Shown here one piece after another: positions 22,120 to 34,025 of a stretch of DNA of 52,353 nt (within the stretch, counting starts at the first letter, position 1; each line of letters begins with the position of its first letter). The notes below the pieces were generated by a model that did no database searches, was not told the DNA's origin, and was given only the letters and a program-made list of their open reading frames with translations. Where the stretch lies: NCBI GenBank assembly GCA_029747585.1, contig JAPEVF010000308.1:1-52353 (forward strand). Reading direction: 5' to 3'. Source of the stretch: Pleurotus djamor (lineage: Eukaryota; Basidiomycota; Agaricomycetes; Agaricales; Pleurotaceae). The position numbers and the translations under genes were made by a program.

Positions 22120-23420
22120 GCACGAGATAAATCAGAACAGCCTAGAATTGCGGACGGTGTCTGGTACAACATCCATCGTCCATGTTGTCATGCTTAACGG
22201 CGCAGACCCAAGTGGAGTCGCCGATCAGCAGCTGTGCTTTCCATCAACAACGGCGTTGGAATGGAGACAGCATCGGTTCCATCAACATCACCAAATGTCT
22301 CTCGCTAATACCTATACCGAATGTTCCACATCCTGAAGAAGCACATTTTAGACTGCCAGGGAATGAGAGGATAGAAGCACACCTGGTAGGGCCAACATGG
22401 ACTATACAGGTAAGTCAGATGGCGGCTGATATACGTATGCGTGAGAGGTGGGCGTAGCACAAGCGACGACAGAAGAGGAGACATGAAGTTCACACATCAA
22501 CGCGCCGCGCGGCGGTGAAAGTAAAGAAAACCAGTGCGAGGGTAAGGGCGGACAAGTTGCTCATCCCCATTCCATGTGTTCAGGCATTCATCTTCCGGCC
22601 GAGTCTGAGTCGCTGCGCTGCCCTCATGCGACGGCTAGTGATGAACTGATGCATAGTATCAATGTGAGATATACCACACAAATATCAAGTAATAATTGGA
22701 TCACAACCTAGTAGGATAGATCACGTCAGCACCAGCGACATCAATATCCCAGTCAACGGCACCTACAATAGCCGGAACAATCACCAAAAGCGATGTCATT
22801 TAACATCCAACAGCATCATGGTCACGGCTAGCACCAGCCCAGAGGTTGGTGCCACCAACAACCGCGGCACCGGCGTGTAAAGTTCCCCTAAAGAGTGTCC
22901 GCAGTAACCAAACGGCATCAACAACAACAGCACCAGTAGCCCCACCAACAAGCACAGCGAACAGCTTTCCTAGGACTCCTCCCTTGGTTCCCGCCCCCAC
23001 GACCTTTATTCTCCAACGAGCCGGAGTAGGCAAATCACAACAACAGTGAACGCCAGCGAAAAAAAAAGCCTTCTTGAAGAAATATCATCGGACGGGGCCG
23101 TGGAGGTGGGGGCAATTATGCAGATCGGGTCGTACATAGACTCCCTTTCTCCACTAAATCCAACGGGTCCACATCAATGTCTATGGCACGCATACCTTCC
23201 ACACGACGAGCAACGAGGAGAATGATTGTGGGGTAGCTTGGCTCGAAGTTACGCGTGTAAGCCAGAGACAACCCTCCTCAACACCTGTATCCATCAAATT
23301 CAGCACCTCCGCCGTCCCATGTTCGAGCCACTCGGACAAACGGCGTTCGAAATAGAACGTGATGCGTGTGGTAGAGATGTCCGTTACAGAGGTGTATTAC
23401 CTCGAAGATTGATCCGAATC
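22120..23420. other. no intact gene; decayed copies of the hydrophobic-segment family
   Basis: At 22800-23033 the minus strand has a Gly/Ala/Val-rich hydrophobic frame (GKLFAVLVGGATGAVVVDAV) and plus-strand CAGCACCAG words like those of the other copies. No exon chain could be built. The remainder shows nothing supportable. Confidence 0.35.
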
Positions 23421-23720
23421 CGACGTTCGACCCAATTTCAAAGCGGCGCTTGACCTTGAAGGAGCATGGCGGAACGGGGTTGGTGATAGTCTGGGCCGGA
23501 AAATCCTGTAGGGGAGGTGCGGGTGGTAGATAGCCTAGCTGGGTTTGAGTCAGCGTTGTTATCAAGGAGTAAGATGAAAGGGAAGACCGTGAAGGGGAAG
23601 GGGAAGGGGAAGGAAGAGACGAAGGAGACAAAAACCAAGGGACGATTATACTGACTGATGTGCATATCAATGTCTGGTCAGAAACGACGACAAGCCTTTG
23701 ATGCGAGCAGACTATTCGCC
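23420..23720 (-). pseudogene. decayed gene copy 1 (second copy 31610-31880)
   Basis: The two segments align in the same orientation. Both carry GATAGCCTAGxTGxGTTTGAGT with GTCAGCGTTG beyond it, and on the minus strand both encode LGYLxxAPPxQ(E/D) followed by SxKVK(C/R)R and an aromatic/Gly-rich stretch. An acceptor CTAG lies immediately before the LGYL codons in both copies, and a possible donor lies upstream, so an exon boundary is conserved. No complete gene could be assembled. The protein family is not recognised. Confidence 0.45.
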
Positions 23721-24234
23721 CCCACAACTCAGCCGAGCCAATCAGCCGAGCCTAAAGCAAGACCTCCGTGGATAACAGCGCCACCACCAGCACCAGTACT
23801 GACACCAGTATAACTGAGTCAGTATCAGAACCAGAGCCAGTACACGTGCAACGGAAACATCCTCCCTCACAACGTCTACGCATACATTGGATCATCCGAA
23901 TGAGCTAGCGCCCATCTTGGGGAAGCAGAGTGGAGTAGAGTGGAGTGACAGGGTGAAAGGGTGACAGGGTACTGGATACGAGGTGAACGTGCGGGCGCTT
24001 GGTAGGTGGTCCGCGCGCAACGTGAGTGGCATGAGCACGTCGTTATTGGGATCTGTGGGAGAATGTTGAGAGCGAAGCGGTTCGCTCGAACTTTTCATTC
24101 ATCCCTGGACTGAGTAGGCGCTGCTCAGATGAGGATGACCAAGTGTCCGTATGTTACGGATATGGCTAAGTTCCACAGCCGTAGCCTCTCTTCTCATTTC
24201 CATTCTATGTCGTCTCTGTCATCTTCTTTCCCCT

Positions 24235-24712
24235 CCCCCTTCCCCTCTCTTCTCTTCCCCTTCATCCATCAAGTCCATATCCGGGCGCGTAGAGCATACA
24301 GAAGGTCCATAGGATAGGAAAAAATGAGAACAACTGTGGTTGTTGATCTTCTCAAAGTTGGTTCGGGAGGACGTGACGAAGGACGCACGAACGTCGAGGT
24401 CAACCCTGTGGGGAGCCAGCAACCTAAGCAGCATCGACACCGCCAGGATGGAGACCGACGAGAGCAGCAATAGCACCGTTTTCGTGAGCAAGATCCAAGC
24501 TCTTTATCCGCCATATCGGCCGGTTTCATTGTCATCGTCATCTTCATCGTAAACATCACTGACGACACACTCTATCCTATCCGTTCCCCGGTTCTCCCTC
24601 GTTCCCTCTTCCAGGGACCAGTACCCATCGATCAAAGGGAACATATACGCTCATGCGTAAGTAGTTCCTTGCTGTTCGACCTGGGTAGCATAAGGAAACG
24701 GTCACGGCTGTG
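24235..24712. repeat. dispersed duplication, copy 2 (first copy 9838-10312)
   Basis: Same orientation as copy 1. The minus strand here stays open across the hydrophobic stretch (KTVLLLLSSVSILAVSMLLRL), where copy 1 has a stop. This copy is therefore less decayed. No complete gene was found around it. Confidence 0.75.
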
Positions 24713-25559
24713 TTGAGCATGATAACAAAGCCGTAGACTCATGCCAAGAAAAGGGAGAGCTGGCAGAGAGGGATGAGTCGGTTGTGGTGGTGGTTATCTG
24801 AGAAGGGTCCCAACGCTCGCTCCAGCTTGCTTCGGTCGTAAAAGCGGCCATCGAATTCAAGACGCGTTGATACAGGTGGTAATGCGGGCTGGAGATGCGC
24901 TGAGTGCATGCCCACGTTAGGGGGGTCCGGCCATGAGATTCAAAGAACCTAGGTGTTCAAAAGCTACACGATGTCAAGTGAGCATAGACATCATAATGTA
25001 GGGGGGATGGAGGGGGGGTTTATAAGGGAAGTAGAGAGGAGGAGCAAAGACTTACCTGAGGAAGCCATGTATTTCACAAAGAAACGATCCAGCATACGCG
25101 GTGCGCGTAAATAGCATAAACTGTGCATCATGTGAGTGCATTCCAAGGTAGTCCACGCATGCCATGGATCAGTACACTGAGCTCGTATGTCCCAGTAGCT
25201 AGAGAAATCATACGCGTACATGATAAATCATTAGTTTCTGATGGATCGCGCACATACTCTACAACGCACGAGTTGTCAGCTACTGGGAATCAATGGGTCA
25301 GCATGACTTTCTAAGGAGAAACGTTCAGAGCGGGAAGAGACGAACTGTAGGATCTTCGATTGTGGCATAAGTTCACATTCTGCGTCTCCTCGACGTCCTA
25401 TCCGTTTGTCGTCCAGCAAAAGATACGCGGGAATTCGAGGATCGCTGTTTGGGGTTTTGAGATCTTGAGATCTTGAGCAGCTTCATTGATGATATTGCGC
25501 GATTATGGCTGGCAATGAATGCTGGTCGATGCAGTAGAAAGCCGTGGAGAGAAAAGAAG

Positions 25560-25790
25560 TATGTAGTGGTTCGAGGCAACCTGACTTAGCAAGCTGGTCT
25601 GAGAAACTTTCTTTCTCACGCCATCTTATCAACCTTGTTCAATTCAAAATTATTATTGGCTTCTCTTGGGCTTCTCTCTTCTTCTCCTTCATTTTCGCGT
25701 CAACATCCTGTCGATGTCCTTCTTCAGGTCTGTGCTCGCTATCCGCGAAAACCCGGGGCTAAATATACAATGTGGGATGCGACTAAGTAG
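25560..25790. repeat. dispersed repeat, copy 2 (first copy 5275-5470)
   Basis: Shares the TTTCTTTCTCACGCCATCTT and GTTCAATTCAAAATTATT words with copy 1, with the same order and spacing, and a weaker tail. Here it has no kinase remnant beside it. Confidence 0.7.
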
Positions 25791-26274
25791 ACGGATACCA
25801 TCGTGATGCTCCTCTTCCTGCACCAGCGAATATCTGGCCTCAGGAGGCTCGCTGCAAATATCTATCCCCCTTCTACGCATACGTTTTGGCTGGGCTCGCG
25901 CTTGACTTTACAACCTTGCTGCACTATTCCTTCACCTCAGCACCATTCTCATGCTGAAATTGCTCGTATCGTAAGTCCAATTCAGAAGGCTTTACACGGT
26001 GACACTCCCTAGTACTGAAACACATCAGGACTGACTACAAATCGAGCCATACATCGTCTCTCTTCTACTCGGCGCTCCCTCCGTGCGTCATCCTCTGCTC
26101 TGCCTTGCGGGAGTCCGTACATACGCCAAACGATCATCAATTTCCTCATGCAATTTTGATCCAACCGCTCAGTTACCACCTCGCCGCATCTTGATCACAC
26201 CTGGAGGACCGTAATTAATCTACTCTATTGGCTGCTCGAAATCCAGCACTCTATTCCGTTCATTCCTATGCATA

Positions 26275-26590
26275 CCTTCGACGGTTTCTTGGGCCTCTTT
26301 ACTTCTGAAATGACGCATTCTTGCTCCCTACATCATCCTTCATATTGGCTCGAACTCCACCAACATTCCAAGAAACCGATAAACTTGGTGGTGGGTTCCG
26401 TACATCTCCGACTCGGCGAAAAACACGAACTGAAGTCCAACCAACCGTTCAAAGTTATTACGCTTGATAGTCTCTAACGGTAAGAATCGGACGAACGACG
26501 GGCGGTTTGCGTAATCACCTCCCTTCCCCTTCGAGGAGACGACAGATGGGTGGATGTATCCAACCCTCAATACGACGAGCTTTGTAAGCA
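26275..26590. repeat. dispersed repeat (first copy 19615-19960)
   Basis: Near-identical over about 200 nt to the 19.6 kb copy, then interrupted by differences. It lies just beyond the 3' end of FB2. The frame carrying DTWVAVSNPQ is kept. Confidence 0.75.
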
Positions 26591-26900
26591 CTTGTTTTGT
26601 TTTTCCGTTGCCCTTTCAGTACCGCTACGCCCATGGTCGCGCCATGGCCGTTTTCTTGCCGACTCTGTACTCGCTACTCGACGGTAACGCACTCCACGTG
26701 TTACATCAACCACCTCACGATGGACACATGTAAGCACCTTGGAAATGGTATATACCATACATAGTCGACCTTTGAATGCAGTTTATTTTCCCCCACCTCG
26801 GAATCGTTACCTTAAGGAGTGTGTCGCGGGAACCGTCTAGCTCCCTCCTTGTTGGTCGTATCTGCTCCTGACGACCACGCGCTACTCTATCGCCTTCTCC

Positions 26901-28203
26901 TCAATTCGTTTGGATTCTCCTCAAATTCTCCTTGCCTTTTTCTGTATTTTCTGTTTTCTCTTGTACTCCCAGTTTTGGGACTACAGTAACCGCGGCTGAT
27001 ACGGCACACTGGAGATTGCGCTGCTCGCGGTGTTGAGGCATCTGACCAACAATTCGCTCCTCTACACCGGCTATATCACACTTCTCCCTACAGAGCACGA
27101 AAATTCGTACGCGTGCATTCCCTGTAGCTTCATCCAGTACTCTCCAGTCCATAAAATCATAGCAGGGGGAAGATGGGCCGTCCAATAGAAGGTCAAATTC
27201 AACGATCATCGATGACGCCGATGGTAGCGTTTGGAGGAGTCTAGAAAGATGCTTTCTCAGGGGCTTGACATCCTCATTGAGGGGCGCTACCGTGATCACC
27301 AGGGAGCGTAGATTTGTGTTGGCACCGAGGTCAATGCTTGGCGACGGTGGCTCTAGACAGGGAGGTGAGTGTAAGTGAAAGAAGGCCGTCAGAAGTGAAA
27401 TACGCACGATTTGGACCAAAATAGATCAAATTTAAAGAGGTAAGTGTGGCTCCAAACGACCGCAATGTGGAAGCCAGCAAAGCTTGATCAATTGAAGGAT
27501 TGATTGTGACGGAGAAACTGTGTATTTTATCCGGATGGCGAGGTACCCATTTCAGAAACGCGTCCAGCAATTGACGCGCACCGAGGCGGTACCCAAGTCT
27601 CTGAATAGTGGGTGGAAAGTTTATCGGTCCATCCGAGGCCGTTTTATTGAGCCACTCATTCGTGACGTCTTTATTGAATGTGTCGTTGACATCGAGGGTA
27701 TGTAGATTGGGGAACGATGTGACGAATTGTTTGGTTTCGCGTAAACTTTTGAAAATGCTGACGTCGACGTCAAGATGGCCGAGGGAAGAAAGTAGCGAGA
27801 TTGACTGGGTAAATTCGACACATTCAGGGTCGATGCTAGTAATCGCGGGAAGGTGGAATGAGACGAGTGTCTTGTGAGGGGATAACACACGGAGGATTCT
27901 ATGCACAGAAACCCAATCCGATTGCTTGCTACTGGGATCAAGGGTGAGATGCTTGACGAGGAGTGCGAGATGTTCATTCTCTCCGATGGTTCTAGTGAAT
28001 TCACAGATACGAGAATTGAGAAGGGTGACTGATTGGTAAAGAATTGCTTGTGCGATGGGAGCCCATGATTTGCAGACTGTACAAAGATGAAGGGTGTCCC
28101 TTGAGCGGATTTCGTCGGATAGGAAAGAAAAAGCTTGAAAGAGGATCTCTGGAGGAAGCTTGGATATTGGTCCGGCTTCAGTTACGGTCAATGTGGCGTT
28201 CAT
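26901..28203 (-). CDS. FB2: F-box protein (415 aa, two exons)
   Basis: Exon 1 is 28203-27408 (796 nt) and exon 2 is 27352-26901. The 55-nt intron has a GTGCGT donor, a CTCAC branch-like site and a CTAG acceptor. The N-terminus has an F-box: ISKLPPEILFQAFSFLSDEI at about residues 13-32, then LHLCTVCKSWAPIAQAILYQ. The rest is a Leu-rich, repeat-like region (for example LVKHLTLDP, LGHLDVDV, NLHTLDVND) that fits an RNI/LRR-like substrate-binding fold. It is likely an SCF ubiquitin-ligase adaptor, with unknown target. FB3 is its close duplicate about 1.2 kb upstream. FB2 has a C-terminal tail of about 30 residues, Lys/Glu-rich, that FB3 lacks. No internal stops were seen. Confidence 0.8.
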
Positions 28204-29447
28204 TCCGTTGCTGGGGGGAATCTAAGAGCACAAGGCGTAATCGATCATCGCGCATTGATCGCGCTGCGGCGCGATAGGGTCATTCAGGAGCAAGAAAACA
28301 GGAGAACGAGTGTCGAGGTACTTACTTAGGCTGGGTGCCTTTCGTCTCTGATACCTCAAGAGCAAGAGCAAGAGCAAGATGGAGACAGTTTGAGCAACAC
28401 GAGCATCTCGAAAACACTACATTTGACTACGTCGCGTTATGACTGCCTTCATTCATCCTACCACCACGACCGCAGTGGGTACAGCCAATCTACATACTAG
28501 TTTACAGCACCACCATGGAGGGCACTGTCTCTCCAGGGTCTACACCAGCACGGTCAGTGGTTTTCAACATAATCAAGTATGATAGACATCAACCAGAGGA
28601 CGGCGGCGACGGCGTGAAGAGGAGCTATAACGGGATGCGGCCTAATTAACGGAGATGCGACAGCGGTGCTATCGAAGTGCGACGCCAACATTCGGACACT
28701 GATTCCAGGCCGTCGGCTATCAGTACCCTGAAGCTGAGAGACGACCTTCGCTGCGCCGTTGCTATTGGGCCAAAAATCTCGAGCGTATCCTCTCCTTAGT
28801 CTTCAACACAATTATCTTATCCGTCGCTCGGGCTCAAAACTTGAACTTCCACGAAATCATTCTGTACGGTGCTTATACCATGACCGTCGCGCTATTGGTC
28901 TTAGAGAGCGAAACCTGTTGTCCACTCTTTCCTACGTATTTTGCTCGCAGTCTTTTTGTGTCTCACCTCGTTGACCTTGGCTTATCCCCGTCCGAATTGA
29001 AGAAGAATTAGCCATCGTCAAGGTGATATTTGAGGGTTATGAAATGGCTCTTCAGGAGTAGAATCGGTATCTCTCCGGTATCGGAGGAAACGTTTGCTGC
29101 TCAGTGAGCCACATACACTCTCCAGTCAATCTTCTGCGCCGACGCTTTGTGTCCCAGTATTCAATACCCAATATTTGCCGAGATACACTTACAACGGCTG
29201 CGTGATCCGTACCACATCTAGAGTAAGTACTGAATACGGCCTATCACGTCCTTGCCCCCTCGAGTAGACCAATGCGACAAACGCCCTGTGGTTCCAGAGG
29301 AATTGATCTCGTCATCCAGTACGGTCTTTTGCTGCGCGGTAGAGCCGGAAACGGAGTAGGTACATAGTTGGAAGTCCAAACATAGAGTGGTGATCTTACT
29401 AAAGAATATTTCGAGAAAAGATTGGTCGCAGCTCGTAAGGATTCTAC
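28204..29447. other. no intact gene; decayed copies
   Basis: Around 28380-28700 there are words shared with 30840-30900 and 32990-33060 (for example CATTCATCCYACCACCACGA and GCGGCCTAATTAACGGAGA versus ATGGCCTAATTAACAGAGAC). The piece at 29090-29230 weakly resembles the 18.7/19.6 kb repeat. Nothing intact is supported. Confidence 0.45.
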
Positions 29448-30656
29448 CTAGCGGGTAGATACGACACATTGGAGGATGCGCTGCTCACGATGCTGAGGCA
29501 TGTGGCTAATTATTCCCTCTTCTACCCCCTCTATTTCACGCTTCTCCCCACAGCGCACAAAAATTCGTACACTTGCATTCCCTGCACCTTTATCCAGTAC
29601 TCCCCAGTCTATGAAATCATAGCGAGGGGAAAATGGACTGTCCAACAGAAGGTCAAATTCAACGATCATTAATGACGCCGATGATAGCGTTTGGAGGAGT
29701 GTAGAAATATGCTCTCCTAGGGGTTTAATGTCCTCATCGAGGGGCGCAACCGTGATCATCAGGGAGCGTAGATTTGTATTTGCACGGAGGTCGATGCTTG
29801 GTGGCTCTAGACAGACAGGTGAGTTTAAGCGAAAGGAGACCGTCAGAACTGCATACGCACGACTTGGACCAACGTAAGTCAAACTTAGAGAGGTAAGCGT
29901 GGCTCCAAAGGACCGCAATGTGGATGCTAGGGATGCTTGATCGTTCACGGGACTGACTGTGACAGAGAAGCCCTGAATGGTAGCTATATTGCAAGGTACC
30001 CATTGCAGGAATGCGTCCAGCAATGAGAGGGTACCTAGGCGGTACCCAAGTCTCCGAATAGTGGGTGGAAAGTCTATCAGTCCATCCGAGGCCGATTCAT
30101 CAAGCCAATCATCCGTGACATCTTGATCGTACGCGTCATTGACATCGAGGGTGTGTAGATTGGGGAACAACGCGACGAATCGTTTGATGTCGTGTAAACT
30201 TTCGAAACTGCCGACGTCGACGTCAAGATGGCCGAGGAAGGAAAGGAGTAAAATTGACTGAGTAAATTCGACACTTTCGGGGTCGATGCGAGTAATCGCG
30301 GGAAGGTGGAATGAGAGGAGTGTCTCGTGAGGAGATAACACACGGAGGATTTTGTGCACAGAAACCCAATCCGGTCGCTTGCTACTGGGATCAAGGGTGA
30401 GATGCTTGACAAGGTGTGCGAGATGTTCGTTCTCTTCGATGGTTCTAGCGAATTCACGAATACGAGAATTGAGAAGAGTGACTGATTGGTAAAGAATTGC
30501 TTGTGCGATGGGAGTCCATGATTTGCAGACTTTACAAAGATGAACGATGTCCCGTGAGCGGATTCCGCCAGATAGGAAAGAGAAAGCTTGAAAGAGGGTC
30601 TCTGGAGGAATGTTGGATATTGCTCCGGCTTTGGCCATGATCAATTCGGCGTCCAT
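29448..30656 (-). CDS. FB3: F-box protein (384 aa, two exons), duplicate of FB2
   Basis: Exon 1 is 30656-29861, exactly 796 nt as in FB2, and exon 2 is 29806-29448. The 54-nt intron has the same GTGCGT donor and CTAG acceptor. If left unspliced the frame stays open because the intron length is a multiple of three, so a retained-intron isoform of 402 residues is possible. The F-box reads ISNIPPETLFQAFSFLSGGI, with HLCKVCKSWTPIAQAILYQ following. The Leu-rich body matches FB2 throughout. The product stops about 31 residues earlier than FB2, shortly after HMPQHREQRILQC. Upstream flanks also align (GGCGATAGGGTCATTCAGGA in one, GCGCGATAGGGTCATTCAGG in the other), so the promoter was duplicated too. 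Confidence 0.8.
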   Translation of the reverse strand: MDAELIMAKAGAISNIPPETLFQAFSFLSGGIRSRDIVHLCKVCKSWTPIAQAILYQSVTLLNSRIREFARTIEENEHLAHLVKHLTLDPSSKRPDWVSVHKILRVLSPHETLLSFHLPAITRIDPESVEFTQSILLLSFLGHLDVDVGSFESLHDIKRFVALFPNLHTLDVNDAYDQDVTDDWLDESASDGLIDFPPTIRRLGYRLGTLSLLDAFLQWVPCNIATIQGFSVTVSPVNDQASLASTLRSFGATLTSLSLTYVGPSRAYAVLTVSFRLNSPVCLEPPSIDLRANTNLRSLMITVAPLDEDIKPLGEHISTLLQTLSSASLMIVEFDLLLDSPFSPRYDFIDWGVLDKGAGNASVRIFVRCGEKREIEGVEEGIISHMPQHREQRILQCVVSTR

Positions 30657-31609
30657 TCAGTTGCTGGGAGGAACCTAGGAGGAGACAAGGCGTAATCGAT
30701 GTAGGCGATAGGGTCATTCAGGAGTGAAAAAAACAGGGGAACGTTGAACGTAGGTACCTTTCGTCTCAGATAGCTCAAGGGCAAGAGCCAGATGGGAGCC
30801 ATTCGAGAAGAGTCGTGTAGCATAGACATAAAGCAACACGAACGTCTCGAAAACCCTACATTTGATTACATCGCGCTATAATTGCCTTCATTCATCCCAC
30901 CACCACGACCGCAGTGGTAGGGCAGCACGCAGAGCGTCTACAAGAGGGGTGACATGGATGACAACGGTGGTTCGTTGTCTTGACGTATCAAAGGGCACAC
31001 ATGCAGCATATTGAAGGCCATGATGGATGATACATAACGATTGTCCCATAAACATCGTGGTAGATGGCTTCGACAACAGAAGAGCCTATTTTCTCGAGGT
31101 CATCGTGAAGGGGTAGTAGACCGAACTGTCTAGGACCACTACGAATACCAGATTCATCAAAATGATCCACCAAAAACGCCAGTATCAGCGCCAATTTCGC
31201 TAGCACCATGTTCCATCCTCTCTGTCCACAGTCCCAGAGTCCATGTTCATCGTCGCTTCCAGCAAGAATATCGGCACCCATCTCCATTGCCCTAGCGATG
31301 ATGGGGATGTTATCGGTAAGGGAGGACGCGCGTGCATGGCAGTCTATCATACAGAGACAGTCTCTTCAGCTGCCTGACTGAATTCGGGTTCAATGGGGGT
31401 GGTGCTAACTTGAACGTCTGCGTTGGTTTTGAGGGCGATGGTGGCAATGAAAAGAGCGGATGTGGTAGTGGAGGTAAAGGTGGTGTAGAAGGTCATAAGA
31501 TTGGTCGTTGTCGCGGTTGTCGTTGTGATTACGGCTGCTGCTCGGAGCCGTTACCCATCTCATTCGATCGTCCATTGACCTCGTCACCTCGACGACCCAT
31601 CCGTATCTG

Positions 31610-31880
31610 AGGCTCACCCCAATGTACGAGCGGCACTTGACCTTTAAGGAGCGTTGCTGCACGAGGTCAGAGGTAGTCTGGGGTGGAGATTCCTGTATGG
31701 GAGGTGCGGATGCCAGATAGCCTAGGTGAGTTTGAGTCAGCGTTGATGTCAAAGGGCAAGGTGGAGGCGAAGACCACGATGGGAAAGGGGAAGGAGGGAA
31801 AGAGCAAGACAAAAACGAAGGGACAATTGCACTTACCAACGTACATCTCGGCTTCCAGTCAAAACGACATGCGTTGCTAG
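31610..31880 (-). pseudogene. decayed gene copy 2 (first copy 23420-23720)
   Basis: The minus strand reads LGYLASAPPIQESPPQTTSD, then SLKVKCRSYIGVSLRYGW, matching the 23.4 kb copy position for position in several places. A CTAG acceptor precedes LGYL. The function is unknown. Confidence 0.45.
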
Positions 31881-32519
31881 CGAGCAGCTGGGAGTTTCTA
31901 GCTGTTAACGATCTCAATGTCCTCTTTGACGCCAAGTCGAAACATCCCGCACTCATCCAATCCCCAACCCGGTCGGAACGACAGTGGTAAGCGACAGGCC
32001 GCTGGAGAGACGGAGATGAGGGATGGTTGATTGCGGGCGCTTGATAAGTGGTCTGCACGCTAACGAGGGTGGAATACACGCGTCGTTGTTGGGGTCTGGG
32101 GGAAATGCTCAGAGGGCAGGAACAGGAGGGAGGAAGACAAGAATCACTAACCAACGCGAACACTGGACCAGCACGGTAAAACCCAGGACAAAAAGCGGCA
32201 GTACCAGCGTCGGTCGGTTTGACTGGCATCACAGCAGGATGTACCGATCCTCCGTCTTCATTTCATCACCACCTCGAACGCAGCCGACCACGTTCGCTTC
32301 GCTTCCTATCCATGTCCCTCATCCGCCCTTCAAGAGTCTCCCAACACCCAAACATTGCAACCTCCGCGAAGAAGAAGCATGCACACCCATACCAAGCACA
32401 AGTGCGCTAACCATAGGCCAGCAAGCCGCAGTGACGAGAGCAAGACTTTGCCCTTGCCGAAGACCTCGCGGATCTTGGGAGGCATGTAGAGTATGTCCGT
32501 GAACTAAACAAGCCATCGA

Positions 32520-32945
32520 TGTTTGAACGAGGGTAGCGTTGGAAAAAACGACGACGGTGGTGTTGAGCCCGACGAAAAAGCAACAGAAGTAGACGTAGAA
32601 TGGAAAGAGCTAGCGGATGAGCAGGTCGTCATTGCGATCGCAAGCAGTGAGCTGGGTGGATCGCAGCGCAAGGTCGAGGGGTCCAGCGAGCATCTCCTCC
32701 CTTCCCGGTACCCCAATCAACTGAACGTGTCTAAGAGGTGAGGTCAACGCGCAACCACCAGGACCGCGAAAACAACGACAGTATCAGAATCCTAGTTTTG
32801 CTGGCACCAGGATCTTCATCGTCGGTTCCAACACGAACATCCATAACTACATTGCCTCCCCTTCCCTTCCTATCCAGGTCCTTCTTCCTTTTTTTCTTTT
32901 TCTCATTCTGCCGCTGTTGTCCGTCTTCCTAAAGTATCCAAGACC
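32520..32945. repeat. dispersed duplication, copy 2 (first copy 18951-19340)
   Basis: The minus strand encodes VYFCCFFVGLNTTVVVFSNA, a strong hydrophobic segment also seen in copy 1. The open frame then continues through LVQTSMACLVHGH. It differs from copy 1 by several small insertions. Confidence 0.7.
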
Positions 32946-33919
32946 CCAAACACGACCGCGTAAGAGCAGCATCCGCGCCCGGACCAAGTATGATAACCAT
33001 CGACCAGCGACGGCGTGAAGAAGACCCATAACGAGATGGCCTAATTAACAGAGACGCGATAGCGAGGAAATCAATCCTCATCCGCTGGGGGAGAAGGCAT
33101 TGACCATGACCATGGTCGTGCTCGAATTCTCAGTTGCAGGGAGGTAATCCTTCCTTTTCCTTCCCATCTTCATCGACCATCCGTCGGACCGAGCGCCTCC
33201 GCTATCCACCTACACCCAGCTATCAACGAACGTGTACAAGGAGTAATTGGTCTTGAGAAATACTCGCCATGGGGTAGAGATATTGCAGAAAGGGTGGTCT
33301 GTGGATCTAGAATGCGGATTGATGAATCGTGTCGTAAGTACCCCTGCGATTGGACTCTTGTTGTTACTGAATATCTTGTGTATAGAGAATGCTTCGAGTT
33401 TGGCCAGACTTTGGGACGGCATCATTCACTGCGAGGTTGATGGGTTGCCTTTGAAAAACAAATCGAGGTGTTGGGCGCCTAGGGTAAAATTGCTAAGCGC
33501 GCTGCCGCCCGATCATTGACGCGGACGTCCGATCTTCGACCTCCTACGCACCTCCTTTTGAGGAGCTATGAACGAAGACCAGAAAAACAAATATCGTCAA
33601 GATTGTTCTTCCCTCGCCTTGGACATGGAGTTGGTTGTCATTCCGGTGGTTGCACCGCGTCTTCGAGCGGGAAGGAGAACTGAAGGCTGACAGGTGTGGA
33701 ATCCGCGGTGGGGTTTTGGCGGTGCTGACCCTAGGAGGACGATCACCCGCGTCGAAGCACCACATAGTTGTGCTGTGGAAGTTTCCTTGGTATGGAGTAA
33801 AACGTTTCATGCCGCCGTGGCGCTGGCGGTACAAGGCAGGAGAGTTATAGGAGTCGTAAGTGGACTTGGGACTTTTCGCGTCAGTGGCAAGTGCTGGAGG
33901 GGTTGAACGACGAGAGCTC

Positions 33920-33926
33920 TATATAA
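33920..33926 (+). promoter_or_regulatory. TATA box of the hydrophobin gene
   Basis: TATATAA about 100 nt upstream of the hydrophobin ATG, followed by a pyrimidine-rich leader. It supports the choice of the ATG at 34026. Confidence 0.55.
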
Positions 33927-34025
33927 CGGGTCTGAAAATGGTTGGAAGATATCAGCCAACCCGTCAATTCCAACTTTCCATCCACAACTTACCAGCCCAA
34001 ACTTCAGTCTACTTCTTTATTCGAT

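Larger units (their letters stand above)
30760..33900. other. no intact gene; several decayed copies of window families
   Basis: The region contains relics at 31160-31350 (minus MVLAKLALILAFLV), 31610-31880 (copy of 23420-23720), 32165-32235 (minus TLVLPLFVLGFTVLVQ) and 32520-32945 (copy of 18951-19340). The stretch 32320-32516 (minus) reads ALVTAACWPMVSALVLGMGV. No continuous gene could be assembled. 33150-33900 has no supportable gene and serves at least partly as upstream sequence of the hydrophobin. Confidence 0.45.
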
